Shown: piece after piece, positions 22,660 to 34,519 of the stretch
Layout: each line of letters opens with the position of its first letter
Position numbering within the stretch: position 1 is the stretch's first letter
Assembly (NCBI GenBank): GCA_037893225.1
Contig: JAZGUH010000119.1
Span: forward strand, 62,001-126,000
DNA length: 64,000 bases
Direction of reading: 5' to 3'
From: Hippasteria phrygiana
Taxonomy: Eukaryota > Echinodermata > Asteroidea > Valvatida > Goniasteridae
Position numbers and translations under genes: made by a program
Notes under the pieces: model-generated
The model's database searches: none
Told to the model about the DNA's origin: nothing
Seen by the model: only the letters and a program-made list of their open reading frames with translations

Positions 22660-23680
22660 GACTGTATCTGCCACAATGAATTTCATGTATCGCAGCCTGT
22701 TGATTTTAGATCGTGTTTTCTTTTTTGGTGTTTTTTGCACTTAGTGTGCGTTTGTCTTTCCTATATGAAAAGCCTTGATACCTCCCTGACCGTGATTGAC
22801 TACATTAAGTACAAAACGTTGGTATTGTCAGTTTAAAAAAATTGTTTTTTAACGCAGGTTGATAAATATATAATTTGTGTTTAACCTTCTCCATCCCACT
22901 CTTACACTTAGTTGCTGGCTGGCTGTGTGGGTGGGTGGCTGGCTGGCTGGCTGCGAGTACTCTTTATGATTTTAATTCGTAAAAAAGCCCCACTTTTTAT
23001 GATTTTACGCCAACAATCTCAATTTAGGCCTCGTTGACAATTCGACAATTTTGATCATCAAAAAATCGGTAGGGCTTGACACCCCTACAAAAATGCATGC
23101 ATCCTTTCCCGCGTATGCTCCCGTTCCTGTCACTTCCGTACTTAACCACACTTGGTTTTTTTTTTAAACAATTTCTAAAGGTTGCATAAAAGCTGCTTTT
23201 TGTAATTTTTTTATTTATGCCCCTTTTGCACATTCCCTTTCCAAACGTTGCCTCTTCCACCATAATTCACTCGACAGTGTAATTCATTTGCTCCGGTATT
23301 TCCTACAGGATGTTAGTCTCATGTAATGGACAGACGCTTTATATCAAGTTTTATTAGAAGTACCAAGCGCGTAAAATGTCATCAATTCTTTACTTGACGG
23401 TTGCAACGCTGCGTGGACTAAAAAGAGGGAGGAGCGTTTCTATTTTGGCAGTGGTAGTCCTGCTTCTAGAAAAATCGTTAGGGTTAATTGAAATGACGTA
23501 CCTGTATAGCCTAGAAAAAAACCACATAGCAGTGAATGTTAATTACAGCCAGCTCCAACCGAAGTATTGATTTTGGGCCGCCCATGTATATATACTGGAT
23601 ATTAACCAGCACTGAATTATTCCAATCAAGTACATATCAATTATACATCAAAAGGTCACCGACTAGATTGACGTAATTAT
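22660..23680. other. Intergenic, no gene seen
   Basis: It includes a small GGCTGGCTGT/GGGTGGCTGGCTGG repeat near 22915-22955. Open frames are short and unrecognised. Confidence 0.3.
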
Positions 23681-23689
23681 ATATATATT

Positions 23690-24180
23690 TTTTTATTTGC
23701 CGTCCTATTTAAACAGGGTGGCCTCCTCAGTTAAAAACTGCTTTCCTTGAGGGCCCTGTATTTAGAACAATAATATGTCATATAGCAATTATTGAAAGTA
23801 ACTTTTAAATCAAATACAGGTATTAAAATGTAAACAGTAATTAATGTAAACCTGATAGGCAATTAATAAACAATATATCACAACAAACAATTCATTAGTA
23901 TACAACAATAAGATTACATAAAAACATATACATAATTTAACTAAAAAACGACAAAACAAATAAAGTTCATAATGATACAACTCTGACACACCGAAAATAT
24001 AAACACATACAAACGTATTTTAAAGCTATATAACAAAAGCAAATAAAATAAAAAACAGATAAAAAAATAAAAACCATATTAAATAAATGACTGATATGCA
24101 GTAAAAAATATAAATCAACAACATATATTAAGATAATGGAACAGTAATTAAATAAAGTACCGTTATATCAAGGCGAACAA
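23690..24180 (-). mobile_element. Probable LINE 3' end
   Basis: Read on the minus strand, the stretch near 23770-23690 is GGGCCCTCAAGGAAAGCAG followed by TTTTTAACTGAGGAGGCCACC, CTGTTTAAATAGG and a TA-rich tail. This is a form common at the 3' ends of CR1/L2-like LINEs. The AT-rich DNA to the right (23780-24180) would be its 3' UTR. No coding part is visible. Confidence 0.4.
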
Positions 24181-24699
24181 TGACCAGCATTTAAATATAG
24201 CTCGTGGAATGTCTGGACTGTGCTGTGAATTGATGTTTACCACAACCTTGTTAGATATCAATTCTTCACAACCATTGGTATTAGTTTCATGCATGACGTA
24301 TCCATGCATCCATAGCCAATAATTTTGAATCATCTTTATTTTCGAATAAAGCCTTTCACTCAAAATCAAATGAGCCACGGGATTAAACAAAATTAGAAAC
24401 TTCCAGATGTTCACCGAATTTGACAGTTATTCCTTCAAAACCTCACGCTCCACAGTTCAATAAGGTCTTTATCTAACGTTGGTGGCGCCTTGCACTGTTG
24501 AGCCCTAAACTTATTAAAATAGAGTACCGAAGTGATGACGTCAATCAATGCAATGTTTGGAACCAGAATACATTCTAAACTGCATGTGTTTGGAACCAGT
24601 TGCCGCGGCAACTGACGTCAGACTTCGGTACTCTATATCAGGGGCGTGTTTTCGCGACTGTGACTAGAAACATGTTAACTACATTCGGTCAATATAGGG

Positions 24700-24855
24700 C
24701 AGTTTTACGCGGAACAATCGTTTGAAAACGATATAAATTTCAACTTTTCTTGAAAACGACAGCACACCAGGTGCCATCATTTCACAAGATGATTAAAACT
24801 GCTATTAACTTACAGTCTAGTCAGGTATTTCGTAATAATTCAGTAAAAACAAATC
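24700..24855 (+). mobile_element. TTAA-family element, copy 3 (partial)
   Basis: Only the right-hand part of the family is present: GAAAACGATATAAATTTC, GACAGCACACCAGGTGCCA and GGTATTTCGTAATAATTCAG. Confidence 0.6.
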
Positions 24856-25484
24856 AGTAAAAAGGATTACCAATCATGTATACCAATAGCCTACCACCTA
24901 TAAGAAAAATGGAGACGGAAGCTGATTTTACTCGCACTGTGTGAACGCTCTTTTAACCCGAATTTGTGATCGTGATCCCATTAGACCCTAAGTATTAATT
25001 CCCCTTCATTTTGCGACAGATAACCCTAACCCTAAAATGCATCTGCTGTGGGCAAGTCCACATAAGGTTCAGTCTTCCTGCATCGTGTGGACATCTTTTG
25101 TTTAACAGAGTATGCAAGGTTAGAGCACATAAGTGGAAAAACATTTTCACGCCTTTTCACACAAGTGGGGAAATATTTTCACACCTTATAAGTTTCCGAA
25201 AAGTGGGAAAATATTTTCCCACTGGAATTCGTAGGGGGAAGTTGTCTGGGAAATGTGTATGGGGAATTCTTTTTCACAAAATTTTCAATTCCCATTCACA
25301 GTGTTAACTTTCAATTGCAATGTAATGTAAAAATGTACGTATACACGGTGTACTGTATTTATAAGCTGAGATGGCGGCGTTTTTATCAGAATTTGGAAAT
25401 GTTATTTTTAGTTTTGTTTAGAAAAACTTCCGGCTGTCCATACCATGCTTCAAGTTTGACGCATGCGCAGTTTGCTTAAATTCT

Positions 25485-25616
25485 GTCTTTTTCGTTGTAG
25501 GCTAAAAGGAGTTTACATGCAGCACCACTTGAATCCTCCGACATCCTCTTTTTAAAGAGGTATTCAGCCACAAAACCAGCTTTACACGTCGTTGTAGTTT
25601 TACAAGTAGTGGTGTG
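25485..25616 (+). promoter_or_regulatory. Putative RPL41 start region with TOP-like tract
   Basis: CTGTCTTTTTCG near 25483-25494 resembles the 5'-terminal oligopyrimidine tract at ribosomal-protein gene starts, about 125 bp before the proposed ATG. An ATG at 25517 would open a short upstream frame of about 12 codons if this is all 5' UTR. Alternatively the CTTTTTCGTTGTAG may be a splice acceptor. The placement depends on exon 1 being correct. Confidence 0.35.
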
Positions 25617-28600
25617 ATGAGGAATAAGGTGAGAATATATAAGAAGTGTATTTGTTCAAGTTACATATGTATAAATGTTGTTTGCCTTGTGTCGTGGTGT
25701 ATGCTAGGCGTACAATGACAATGTACACCCCGTCAACACATCCAAAACACATTCTAAATTAACAAAAGAGGCATAGAAATGTAATGCCTTGGCTAGATTA
25801 GAATTTCTGTCGGTAAAAAGTCGCATTTCATTTATAGAAATAGATGATTTTTTTTTCACGCAAAACAACATCTCTAAGCAGCACGGCCGTTGGCCGCCAT
25901 TGCCTTCGCACGCGCTGCGCGCCCGCGACATGGCTGAGTGAGGCACGGCTGCCGATTTCGGAGCTGCATGGAGAGGTCTGTTTTCTTGAAGAAAGAAATC
26001 GCATTTTCAGATGTTTAACCTCCCATTTTTAAGCCTAAATCTCGTGTTGACCTAGCCCTACATGTATACTAATATTAGGTACGTGACAGGAAAATGAATG
26101 TTATTAAAAACAGTAATTATTTGTACCAGAAAAAAAGAGCTTGGAGAAAATTACTATGAATGATGTCAAGATTGTTTTTCTACGTTAAAAATAACCGGAG
26201 TTATGGTCATCTGAATATCAGAAATCGATGAGGATTCGTCGCCGCGCCGTATGTTTGAATGGAAGCGCGTTGAAAAACTGTTATCGTATTTTGGCCTCTT
26301 TGGTCGCAAACTGTGCCATTTTGTAAATTCCTAAACTCATCAAAGCATAAAATGGAGTTATTTTGTCGCACTTTACAATGGTATAAATTTGGGCAAAGTT
26401 TGAGGAACAAGAAACGCCAGTAAAAGTAGCAAAAAACACATTAGACATAAAGCTGTGTAAATTCGATTTAATTTTATAATTCCATAATTATATTAAACTG
26501 GGATTTAATATTTGCAATAATAATGGAGAATTTCACCGAAAACCCCTTTTTGGACTCGACCATTTCTCACTCTTCCCAGCAGCCAATCAGTTGGCAAGGA
26601 ATAAATGAATAAATCTAAATTACTCAAGACTATCGGACGCCACCAAAAAGCATAAGAGGGCGCTACAACATTTATTAAGATTGTTTTTTTAACACATGCT
26701 TTAAATGCCTCTTCTTGGATGGCCTCGTGGATAAGACTACAGATCTGAAAGTAGCAGCTAGGTTCGTGGTTCGAACACGGGTTCGAACACGTGGGCTCAA
26801 TACTAGCTACTAGCTATTGCGACATAAAACAGTCGTCAACCCGTGGAATCGTGTGCACATGCGCCGAATGAAGCGATTGACCCCGACGTCACCGTGCGCA
26901 ACAAAAAGTCTGGTCCCTGCTGGATGGTAACGTCTCTCCAGCCGTAGTACAGCACCGCAATTTCTACGCGAAGGATTCGGGGCACCGTGCGAAGATCTGC
27001 CGGCAATCCTGGCATCGCTCGCGAACCAAAAAGGCCATACGTTTGTATAGGAATCCACCTTTTTTCATCGAATTTCTGGGGAATGTATTGTCATCTATTT
27101 TCCACGAACATTTTGGAAAACAACCCGTCAATCAGCGAATCCATTCAATTTGAAAAGTTATTGTAATTAATGTTCGTTAATTCTGCAGTGCGGTTTTCAC
27201 TCCGCGTTACACATCACCTGTTTGTGTCTCATGCCGCTATGATAATGGCGCAGTCACAATGCTCGCTAATCCTGCACTGCGGTTTTCACTCCACGTAGAC
27301 ATCGGCTGTGTGTGTCTCGAACGTGCCGCTAGAGGGGGCTATTAAACGGTGGACAAAGGGCGTTTGCGGTTCCCGTACCGCTATAGAGGGGTTTGTTTAT
27401 GGCGGCTTTCATGCCGTCGGAACGCCGAAACTTAAAGAACTGTGTAAACTAACCCCGAAGTGCGGAAACAGTACACGTTCCCCTTTCAGCCAGCCGGAAA
27501 AAAGAACCCAAACACACCAAGGCAATTATGAAAAGCAGAATGTTTGGCGCCCTCTTTTGTTCAGTAATATCAATCCCGTTTGTAACACAATATTTAATAT
27601 ACCCCCATGATTATAAATTAATTTTAGAGCTTAATAATCCCGACAGTCGCACCCCAACATTTCGACAAATGTTACCGTAAAAACTAGTCATTAATGAAGA
27701 CCCCCACGATCGAGAAACGCCCTCTGTTGTCCACAAAAAATGCACTGGTTTCCTCCTTTTTGTGCCTTATGCTCGTTTTCGTGATGGTTACCAACTAACA
27801 AGAGCCCCTTCAAGATTTATGTATGTGCGTGATTGAAATACTTAGTGCGTGTAGCTAATGCAGTGGTTTTGCAGTGATCTGTATGCATCTCACATCGCCC
27901 GGTCGGCGAACTCCAGCGGTCTTGTTCTTGTGCTCAGGTGTTGTTTTATTAAATATTACTGCTTGTTTTATTAAGAATCTGCTTGCAACATCTTCATAAC
28001 CAATATAAAGCAACACAATTTTATCGACACGATGTGCGTGGAGTTTACATTGTGTTTGGGGCCTATCCACACGTCACATTTATACACAATAAAGGGGAAA
28101 ACCTGCAGCCCGGATAGGACGAGAGCCCGGATAATACGAGATATTTGCGTAAGTCCGGAGGACCTCGTATTAATGAGAGTCGACTGTACTAGGCTGAAGT
28201 TTAGAGTGGTTCTCGTCTTTGCGTAAGGCTCCGCTCCGCAATACAATTGCGTAGCGTAGCATAGCGATAGAGACGAGGAACCAGTCCAGCTGCTGTTCTG
28301 CGAGACCTATGCGTATTAGTACGCACGCTCTGATTGGTCGATGGACACTACGCGCAAAAATATCGGCCAATAGAAATCGTTTTCTATCTTCGTCATTACC
28401 GACACTGCATCAGCTCAGTAACCCGGATGCCCGTACTCGATTTCCCGATTTATTGAACGAATGCGGTATTTTCAACCAATCTCAATCCGGCATTAAAATG
28501 ACGAGTCTGAAGTAAATACTTGAATAAATACTTGAAGAATGTTGAGAGCACCTGATATTGTGTCTATGCAGATTCAGGTTAAAGGTCAGCCAGTGGTCAG

Positions 28601-31234
28601 TAGGGGTCATTCTCTGGAATACGTGCTGCACTTTTTTTCCATTTGATTTCAGCCATAGTTGAGCAGGCACATCTTCCGGTTTGCTCCCCTCAGCTGTGGG
28701 CACTGCGTTCAAGATGGCCATGGAATTTGAAACTCCTTTATCTCCGCCAATGTTCGGAATAGACTGGGTCATGTAGTTCATGTGAGGATCAGGACCGAAC
28801 AGTGCTCTATCGTTTTACTTTTGTGTGTTGATGATTTGGAACTTCTGGGCACTAGGTAATATCAATGCCAGTTTCAGACGGTCGCGAGAACACAAATCAA
28901 ACCCCCCCCCCCATCCCAAAATGTGTATTTTTAATGGTTTGTTTTTGTTCTTATTTCATGTGACCATCTTTGCAGTGGAAGAAGAAGCGTATGCGAAGGT
29001 AAATGAAAGTATTCACATCGAATATACATGTAGATGACAACATTGACCCAATAACTCTGAAGTTTAATTTCGTAAAGAACAAAGATGGTACAGTTCAGAT
29101 TCCAATAGTAGTGAGTCAAGGATTCAAAATTTGTAACTTGAAAACAGTGGGTTTCCAAATCGTTCAGTTGTAATCCTTTTATGTGTAAATGACAGTCGTG
29201 TTCAAATTTAGAATGAGGAGTCTTTGGACACCCACACGCCCCTTTGGCTAAAACCACGTGAACTAAATAATTTCACATGGAAATTCAGAAACGGGTGGCT
29301 GTTACCATCTCTAAAATGAAGAAAGGAGATTTTCTTCATTTTTTCATTCACAAAGAACTAATACGTCAACTAGTATCACTAGATTAAAAATTAGAATCCT
29401 AAGTAATTGTTCTTTTCAACTTACAAATCCCCTGGAGATCTTCCAGTACTTTCAATTTCAACTGGGACACCGATAATCTTATACACAATGTATATCCCAT
29501 GTAATTGTTAAGAATTTGCAAGCAATACAATTCCCTGTGATTGCCAACAGAAAGAAAAATGCTGGATCAATGGACAAATTTCACACGGACGAAAATAGCA
29601 CCGATCTGTGCACCTCTGGGTTTGAAGTGAAGCTCAGTATGTACTATAAACATTCTGTCATGTTTATTTGTCCGCAATATATCGGTTGAGATTTGTCGGT
29701 TTTTCCTGATTTCGGGATTTTTTTGGTCGGGATTTCAGAATTTTTAAAGAATCTTTTTTGCAGTCTGGAATTCCTGAGGTGTTGTCCTAAAGATGTTTTT
29801 ACCCTGTAAATGTGGATGAAGACCAATAAAAACAGATATTTTAAGGGGGTGCCTTTAGGAAAAGACTATGGGCCTGTTTGTTTCACACGAATCCGGATCG
29901 GGATCAGTGATCCTGGCATTGGTTCACACACCAGATTCCGCCTACGCGATGGAATGAACCAGCGACTGGATCACTGATCGCGATCCGGATTCATGTGAAA
30001 CAAACAGGCCCTACATGTATATCTTGATCTGTGGTCCTCGTGGATTTTTCATTTTTTAGCCAATCTCACCCCTGATATATACTATAAAATATTTTGCATT
30101 TTGAGAAGTTAGTGATCGAGTCGACCAAAAACAATCTAATGTAATTCAGTGTATTTGAGAATCATTGTTCTGTGTAATAGATGAACATCATGTTGATTAA
30201 AACCCTCCTGTGCAAACATACATTCTGAGCCATGTTGTTGTATGGGTCAAAATCAGTGAAGGTGATTGTTTTTTACCCTCCTGCCATAGTACAAAACCAC
30301 ATGTAATCTGATCATGTCTGTGTAAAATTATAGCAGGGGAGGTAGAAGGACATTTTGACTGATTTTGACCTTTTAACAAGTAGGAGGGTTAAGATGAAAT
30401 TTTGATAATTTTTGCCGTGACTGGTACCATTTGATTATCCTGACAATGCACTCCGCTGAATGTACATGTATGCTGTGATTTATGCATGCAAGAAATAATT
30501 GGGGGCTAATGTGAAATTAGTCTATCAAAGACTTCTTGTTCAATTATTGCATTGTAAATTTTGATCGTATGGTTTGCTTACTGGCAAGATGGCGAAAAAT
30601 AATTATGAACCTTTAGAAAAACACCAGAATTTGTTGCTACTGCACTACCACACCTTTCAATACCCTTTAAAAGGTATTGAAATGTAGAAAAGTTGGGCTA
30701 TGGTATACCCCTTTGATAAAGGTATGGGAAATCTATCAGAAAATGGCCAGACCCTCCAAAACCTTTCGAAAGGAATTGAAAGGTGCAGCTATTGCTCAAC
30801 CAAATATCAGTACAGTTGCTATGCATAAATGGTTGGACCTTTCAAAACCTTTTGAAATGTTTTGAAAGGTAGAGTTACTCCCCAGTACATTTGCCAGTAT
30901 AATTTCCCCCTTGATATACCTCACACCAGTTTGTTCAGAGAGTTGTTTCACCTTTCGAAAACTTTCATAGGTCCCCTTTATCAGACAGTTTTCTCACCTT
31001 TTAAAACCCTTCAGTCCAGCAAACTTGAAAGGTTTTGAAAGGTCAGACAATTCTATGGCAACTGCACGGTATGTACATAGGGTTACTCAACCATTTTTGG
31101 TTAGTGTATATTACTCTAAGGCTCTGTAACAAGAAAATACAAGAGCATGTGCAGTAAACTTTAATACGAAATGCTCTTTCTGTTTTGGCAGACTGAAGCG
31201 CAAGAGAAGAAAGATGCGTGCCAGATCTAAGTAG
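25617..31234 (+). CDS. RPL41: 60S ribosomal protein eL41, three coding exons
   Basis: eL41 is the 25-residue, Arg/Lys-rich protein of the large ribosomal subunit, lying at the subunit interface. Exon 2 (28976-28998, after TTTGCAG, before GTAAAT) encodes WKKKRMR plus two bases of an Arg codon. Exon 3 (31192-31234, after TCTGTTTTGGCAG) completes that Arg and encodes LKRKRRKMRARSK, then TAG. Both match eL41 almost perfectly, and the phase-2 junction matches the human gene as I recall it. The proposed exon 1 (25617-25628) is ATG AGG AAT AAG followed by GTGAGA. It gives MRNK, phase 0, and a total of exactly 25 residues, but eL41 normally has Ala at position 3. It was the only ATG-xGG-xxx-AAG|GT match I found in 25.0-28.97 kb. 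The two introns are about 3.3 and 2.2 kb and filled with repeats. Exons 2-3 are near certain; exon 1 is about even odds. Confidence 0.85.
26718..26780 (+). repeat. tRNA-like (SINE head or tRNA relic)
   Basis: TGGCCTCGTGG (26720-26730) fits a pol III A box and GGTTCGAACAC (26768-26778) fits a B box, at tRNA-like spacing. The B-box region is immediately duplicated. The acceptor stem does not pair convincingly, so a functional tRNA is unlikely. It lies in RPL41 intron 1. Confidence 0.4.
27183..27292 (+). repeat. Direct repeat in RPL41 intron 1
   Basis: TCTGCAGTGCGGTTTTCACTCC near 27181 and CCTGCACTGCGGTTTTCACTCC near 27270 are near-identical. Further similarity follows (TGTGTCTC...TGCCGCTA), so a unit of about 88 bp is duplicated. 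Confidence 0.6.
29870..30011. mobile_element. Palindromic MITE (GGGCCTGTTTGTTTCACA ends)
   Basis: A 142-bp element has near-perfect inverted ends of about 60 bp each (GGGCCTGTTTGTTTCACACG and inverse). It lies in RPL41 intron 2. No coding capacity. Confidence 0.75.
30640..31045. repeat. CCTTTCAAAAGGTTTTGAAAGG repeat block
   Basis: ACCTTTCAAAACCTTTTGAAA-like words and their inverses recur at least eight times over 400 bp of RPL41 intron 2, ending about 145 bp before exon 3. Each word is itself nearly palindromic. Confidence 0.7.
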
Positions 31235-31740
31235 ACAGCCCGGGTCCGACATCTCCAACTTCAGCTTGCAACAGTTCAGCTACCATCCATGTCTGTATCT
31301 CCAAACCAATGGCATTGTGAAACACACTTCACCCATTCCCGATCATCTGTGTTCCTGAACACTGACAGAAGTAAAGATGGCAACCCTTAAAGCAGATATG
31401 TTTACAGTGGCTTTGACAACAGGTTCATCGCAGGTTCGTCCCTCGCTCCTGGACAAAATGGGTCCGTCTTTGGCTCTGAAGGAAATGTTCATCTTTGTTC
31501 TTACTCTCTACACAAGAACTGGTTGCCGAGATATGGCGTTTATGTGGGGAATGAAGCAACATACATGTACTTGCTCCTTGGGGAAAACCCTGCTGGACTC
31601 GGTCTGGAGAGACATTCCGACTGTAGTGAATGGACATGTCTGACAGATTCGCACATGTAAACAAATAGGTCATGAACGTTTTGCTGGAATTTGTAATAGA
31701 AGCAGCATCAGCATGTCATTCATAAAGACTGTCTTTTTGA
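31235..31740 (+). other. Probable RPL41 3' untranslated region
   Basis: The sequence after the stop codon is more GC-rich than the intron. No perfect AATAAA follows closely; ATTCATAAAG near 31716 is the best variant signal. Two overlapping frames are open across 31391-31660 (one begins ATGGCAACC at 31377; the other reads FGSEGNVHLCSY). That could mean an unrelated exon, but neither frame has a known domain. Confidence 0.4.
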
Positions 31741-32038
31741 CTACCTTATTTGTTCAAGTTGTCTGATTCTATGCTTTGGAAAGTGTTACAGATCGAGTTT
31801 ACATTTTAGCATTCAAGTTTGGGGGGGGGGGGGGGGGAGTGGTGTGTATACAAATTTTGAAACATGCAGAGATGGTAACAAAAAATGGAAAACAGGTTTA
31901 ATTGCATATTTCCGTCAAACCTTTAATTGTATTTTCAACTTTCAAAGGTGGACTTGAGGGACAACGTGACAGAACTAATTTATTAATTCCAAAAAAGTGG
32001 AAAAAGGAAATTCCAAAGTATACTTTAATGTAGCAAAT

Positions 32039-32320
32039 TTAAAGGAAGTGTACATGATTGGTAGTCCTCCAAATTGTTTTTTATTGAATTATTACAAAAT
32101 ACCTCACTAGACTGCAAGTAAATAGCAGTCTCAAGCATCCTGTGAAATCATGGCACCTGGTGTGCTGTCGTTTTCATGAAAATTCGAAATTTATATTGTT
32201 TTCCAACGATTGTCGACCGACAATCATTGGAAATAGTCTAGTTCCCTGACCTCATAATCCCCTGACGTCTATAATTTGCTATGTTTTGTCTAAAGTATGG
32301 CCAGGGAACTAGGCTACTAC
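32039..32320 (-). mobile_element. TTAA-family element, copy 4 (truncated)
   Basis: It begins TTAAAGGAAGTGTACATGATT and carries the TGAAATCATGGCACC body and the AGTCTAGTTCCCTGACC...CCAGGGAACTAGGCT palindrome (about 32230-32312). The far end is missing. Confidence 0.6.
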
Positions 32321-33608
32321 AGTATGTCCACAAGAAAATGTTACCCATTTTCAAAATGTTATTAAAATATAAGAACAAACTATTATGACCAGTTTTCCTG
32401 GTGAAATGTATGCAGTAACAACTTGAGCACTGTGGTGTAATATGAATCAATTCTGTCCATGCATCATTGAGCATGGCCAAGGAGTGCTCAAACTAAGTCA
32501 CTAATCCATTTCAGCCAGGTAGATCCAGGTCTTTATTATCTGAGAAGGACTAGCCCTGAACCAGAAAAACCGTGTTATGTAAGTTGGTTGATGTCTTTGA
32601 GTGAAATGTACATTGTAGGGAAATTGTCATGCAGTTAAAGTGTTCACCATGGTAGGACAACAGTTCACAATTGAACAGGAACCTTTATGGTTCTTGAATA
32701 TGCCAGGACAAGAAGCTTTCAGGAGGTACTTGCTGGTTTTCAGCAGAGGTTTCCGGACAGGGCTCCTCCCACAAAAATGACCATTTTGAGGAACTACCGA
32801 AAGTTCAATGATCATGGCACTAGCCATAATCGAAACAAAGGCCATTCTGGTCACAAGAACTGGGAGAACGGCAGCTAATATCGAGCTTGTACGGGCTACG
32901 TTGCAGGAAAACCCAACTTTAAGTGCAAGACGCAATCCCACAGAAATCCCAAAGTCGACATTCAACAACATCACCAGAAAGGATTTGAATTGGGCATCCT
33001 TATTGCCTGCAGATACGACACAAGCTTTTGCCTGGAGATGCAGGAAGGCGAATGGACTTCTGCAATTGGCTGCTCCAACAACCATAATTTGTTTTTACCT
33101 TGTCATCGGGGATGAAGCATCATTTACGATGTGTGGGAAAGTATCTTCACGAAATGTATTTTGTTACGCCCCCAAAGGTGAACCTCCATTGGCACACTTA
33201 CATCAGGCCCGACTCAAGACACAAAGTTTGTTTGGATTGGATTAAATGGACGTGGGCACCTAATTGGGCCATTCCTTTTTTAGGCAAATATCAATGGAGA
33301 TGCCTATCTTCATATGCTCAATAAGCAGGTAGAGCCTTTCCTGGAACAGAATTTCATTCTCCAACAGAATGGAGCTTTTCAACGAGTATGGTCGGCCCAA
33401 GATGGAGCACCAGCCCATCGGCGCTTCATTGTTAGAGATCGCCTTCAAGAGCTTTTTCGGGGCAGAGTCATTGCTCTTGGACATAAAAGAGAATGGCCAC
33501 CGAGATCGCCAAATCTAACACCGTGCGACTACTTTTTATGGGGTTATCAGAAGCCCCGTGTCTACCGCACCCCACCCGCAGATTTGCAAGATTTGCGACA
33601 GCGGTTAA

Positions 33609-33733
33609 GCCCGGTTCATACTTCATGCGAATGCGAAGCGAATTTCATGACGTCAACAATTGAAGTTTCATTGTGACGTTCTCCGTTACCATAACGAATT
33701 CGCTTCGCATTCGCATGAAGTATGAACCGGGCT
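33609..33733. mobile_element. MITE GCCCGGTTCATACTTC inserted in transposase
   Basis: A 125-bp element has about 36-bp inverted ends (GCCCGGTTCATACTTCATGC and inverse). TTAA occurs at both junctions, with one extra T on the right. It breaks the DD41D transposase just after residues RQRL. Confidence 0.85.
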
Positions 33734-33767
33734 TTAATCACCGAGGCGGAAGAGATCCCAAGAGATA

Positions 33768-34444
33768 CAGGGCGTATCAAAAAAAACGCAACAAAATAAT
33801 CATGTCGAATTTGGTCAAAATTGTGTTAGGTACATAAAAGTGCCTAGTATCATCTTAAAGCCACATATCTCCTCTTTCCAACGATAGGTCATTTGTTCAC
33901 AGGCGGCAATGCTTGGCTGAACAGTCATTGTTTTTGCACAATGGGTCAAATTCAGCTTGGGACCAAGTTTTAGTGCAGTAAGCAATGATAAGTGGATGCA
34001 GTGCTATTGAAAGAAATTAAGTTAACACAAAACAGACGAAAAGTTAATACTCACAACGTTTGTCCTCATCTCATTGTGCAGTTTATTCAGCAATTATTAC
34101 ATCCCATGCCCCTGAACATGGCCCCCATTTCTTCACAATGAGATGAGGACAAACGTTGTGAGTATTAACTTTTCGTCTGTTTTGTGTTAACTTAATTTCT
34201 TTCAATAGCACTGCATCCACTTATCATTGCTTACTGCACTAAAACTTGGTCCCAAGCTGAATTTGACCCATTGTGCAAAAACAATGACTGTTCAGCCAAG
34301 CATTGCCGCCTGTGAACAAATGACCTATCGTTGGAAAGAGGAGATATGTGGCTTTAAGATGATACTAGGCACTTTTATGTACCTAACACAATTTTGACCA
34401 AATTCGACATGATTATTTTGTTGCGTTTTTTTTTATACGCCCTG
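33768..34444. mobile_element. 677-bp foldback MITE with 311-bp arms
   Basis: The two arms (33768-34078 and 34134-34444) are each 311 bp and inverse-identical as far as I can read except for one base near the tips. They are separated by a 55-bp loop. Each tip is CAGGGCGTAT followed by an A-run, with TA on both sides, the Tc1/mariner target pattern. It lies inside the last part of the DD41D transposase. No coding capacity. The near-identity of the arms suggests recent origin or ongoing arm correction. Confidence 0.92.
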
Positions 34445-34519
34445 TATAACACGAGCCATCTGAGATATGAGACGCCGTGCAGAACGCTGCATTGCAAACA
34501 ACAAAGGCCAGTTTCAGTT

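Larger units (their letters stand above)
32649..34512 (+). pseudogene. DD41D-type mariner-like transposase, interrupted twice
   Basis: Different frames together carry a full cut-and-paste transposase. The N-terminal helix-turn-helix reads MVLEYARTRSFQEVLAGFQQ...FPDRAPPTKMTILRNYRKF. The first catalytic Asp lies in VIGDEASF, the second in QDGAPAHRR, and WPPRSPNLTPCDYFLWGYQK holds the third Asp. The second and third Asp are about 41 residues apart by my count, as in the DD41D group of the IS630-Tc1-mariner superfamily. Several frameshifts separate the blocks. The C-terminal MRRRAERCIANNKGQFQF block resumes at 34467, after two inserted elements (33609-33733 and 33768-34444). Skipping both inserts rejoins the frame apart from one stop. 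Clearly non-functional. Confidence 0.85.

Noticed and set aside
25021..25036. Telomere-like CCCTAACCCTAA
   Set aside because: Only two units; expected by chance.
26718..26780. Functional tRNA gene
   Set aside because: A and B boxes are present but the acceptor and anticodon stems do not pair convincingly.
25629..31191. snoRNA genes in RPL41 introns
   Set aside because: I looked for box C (RTGATGA) paired with box D (CTGA) at proper spacing; GTGATGA at 25614 overlaps the proposed exon and has no partner.
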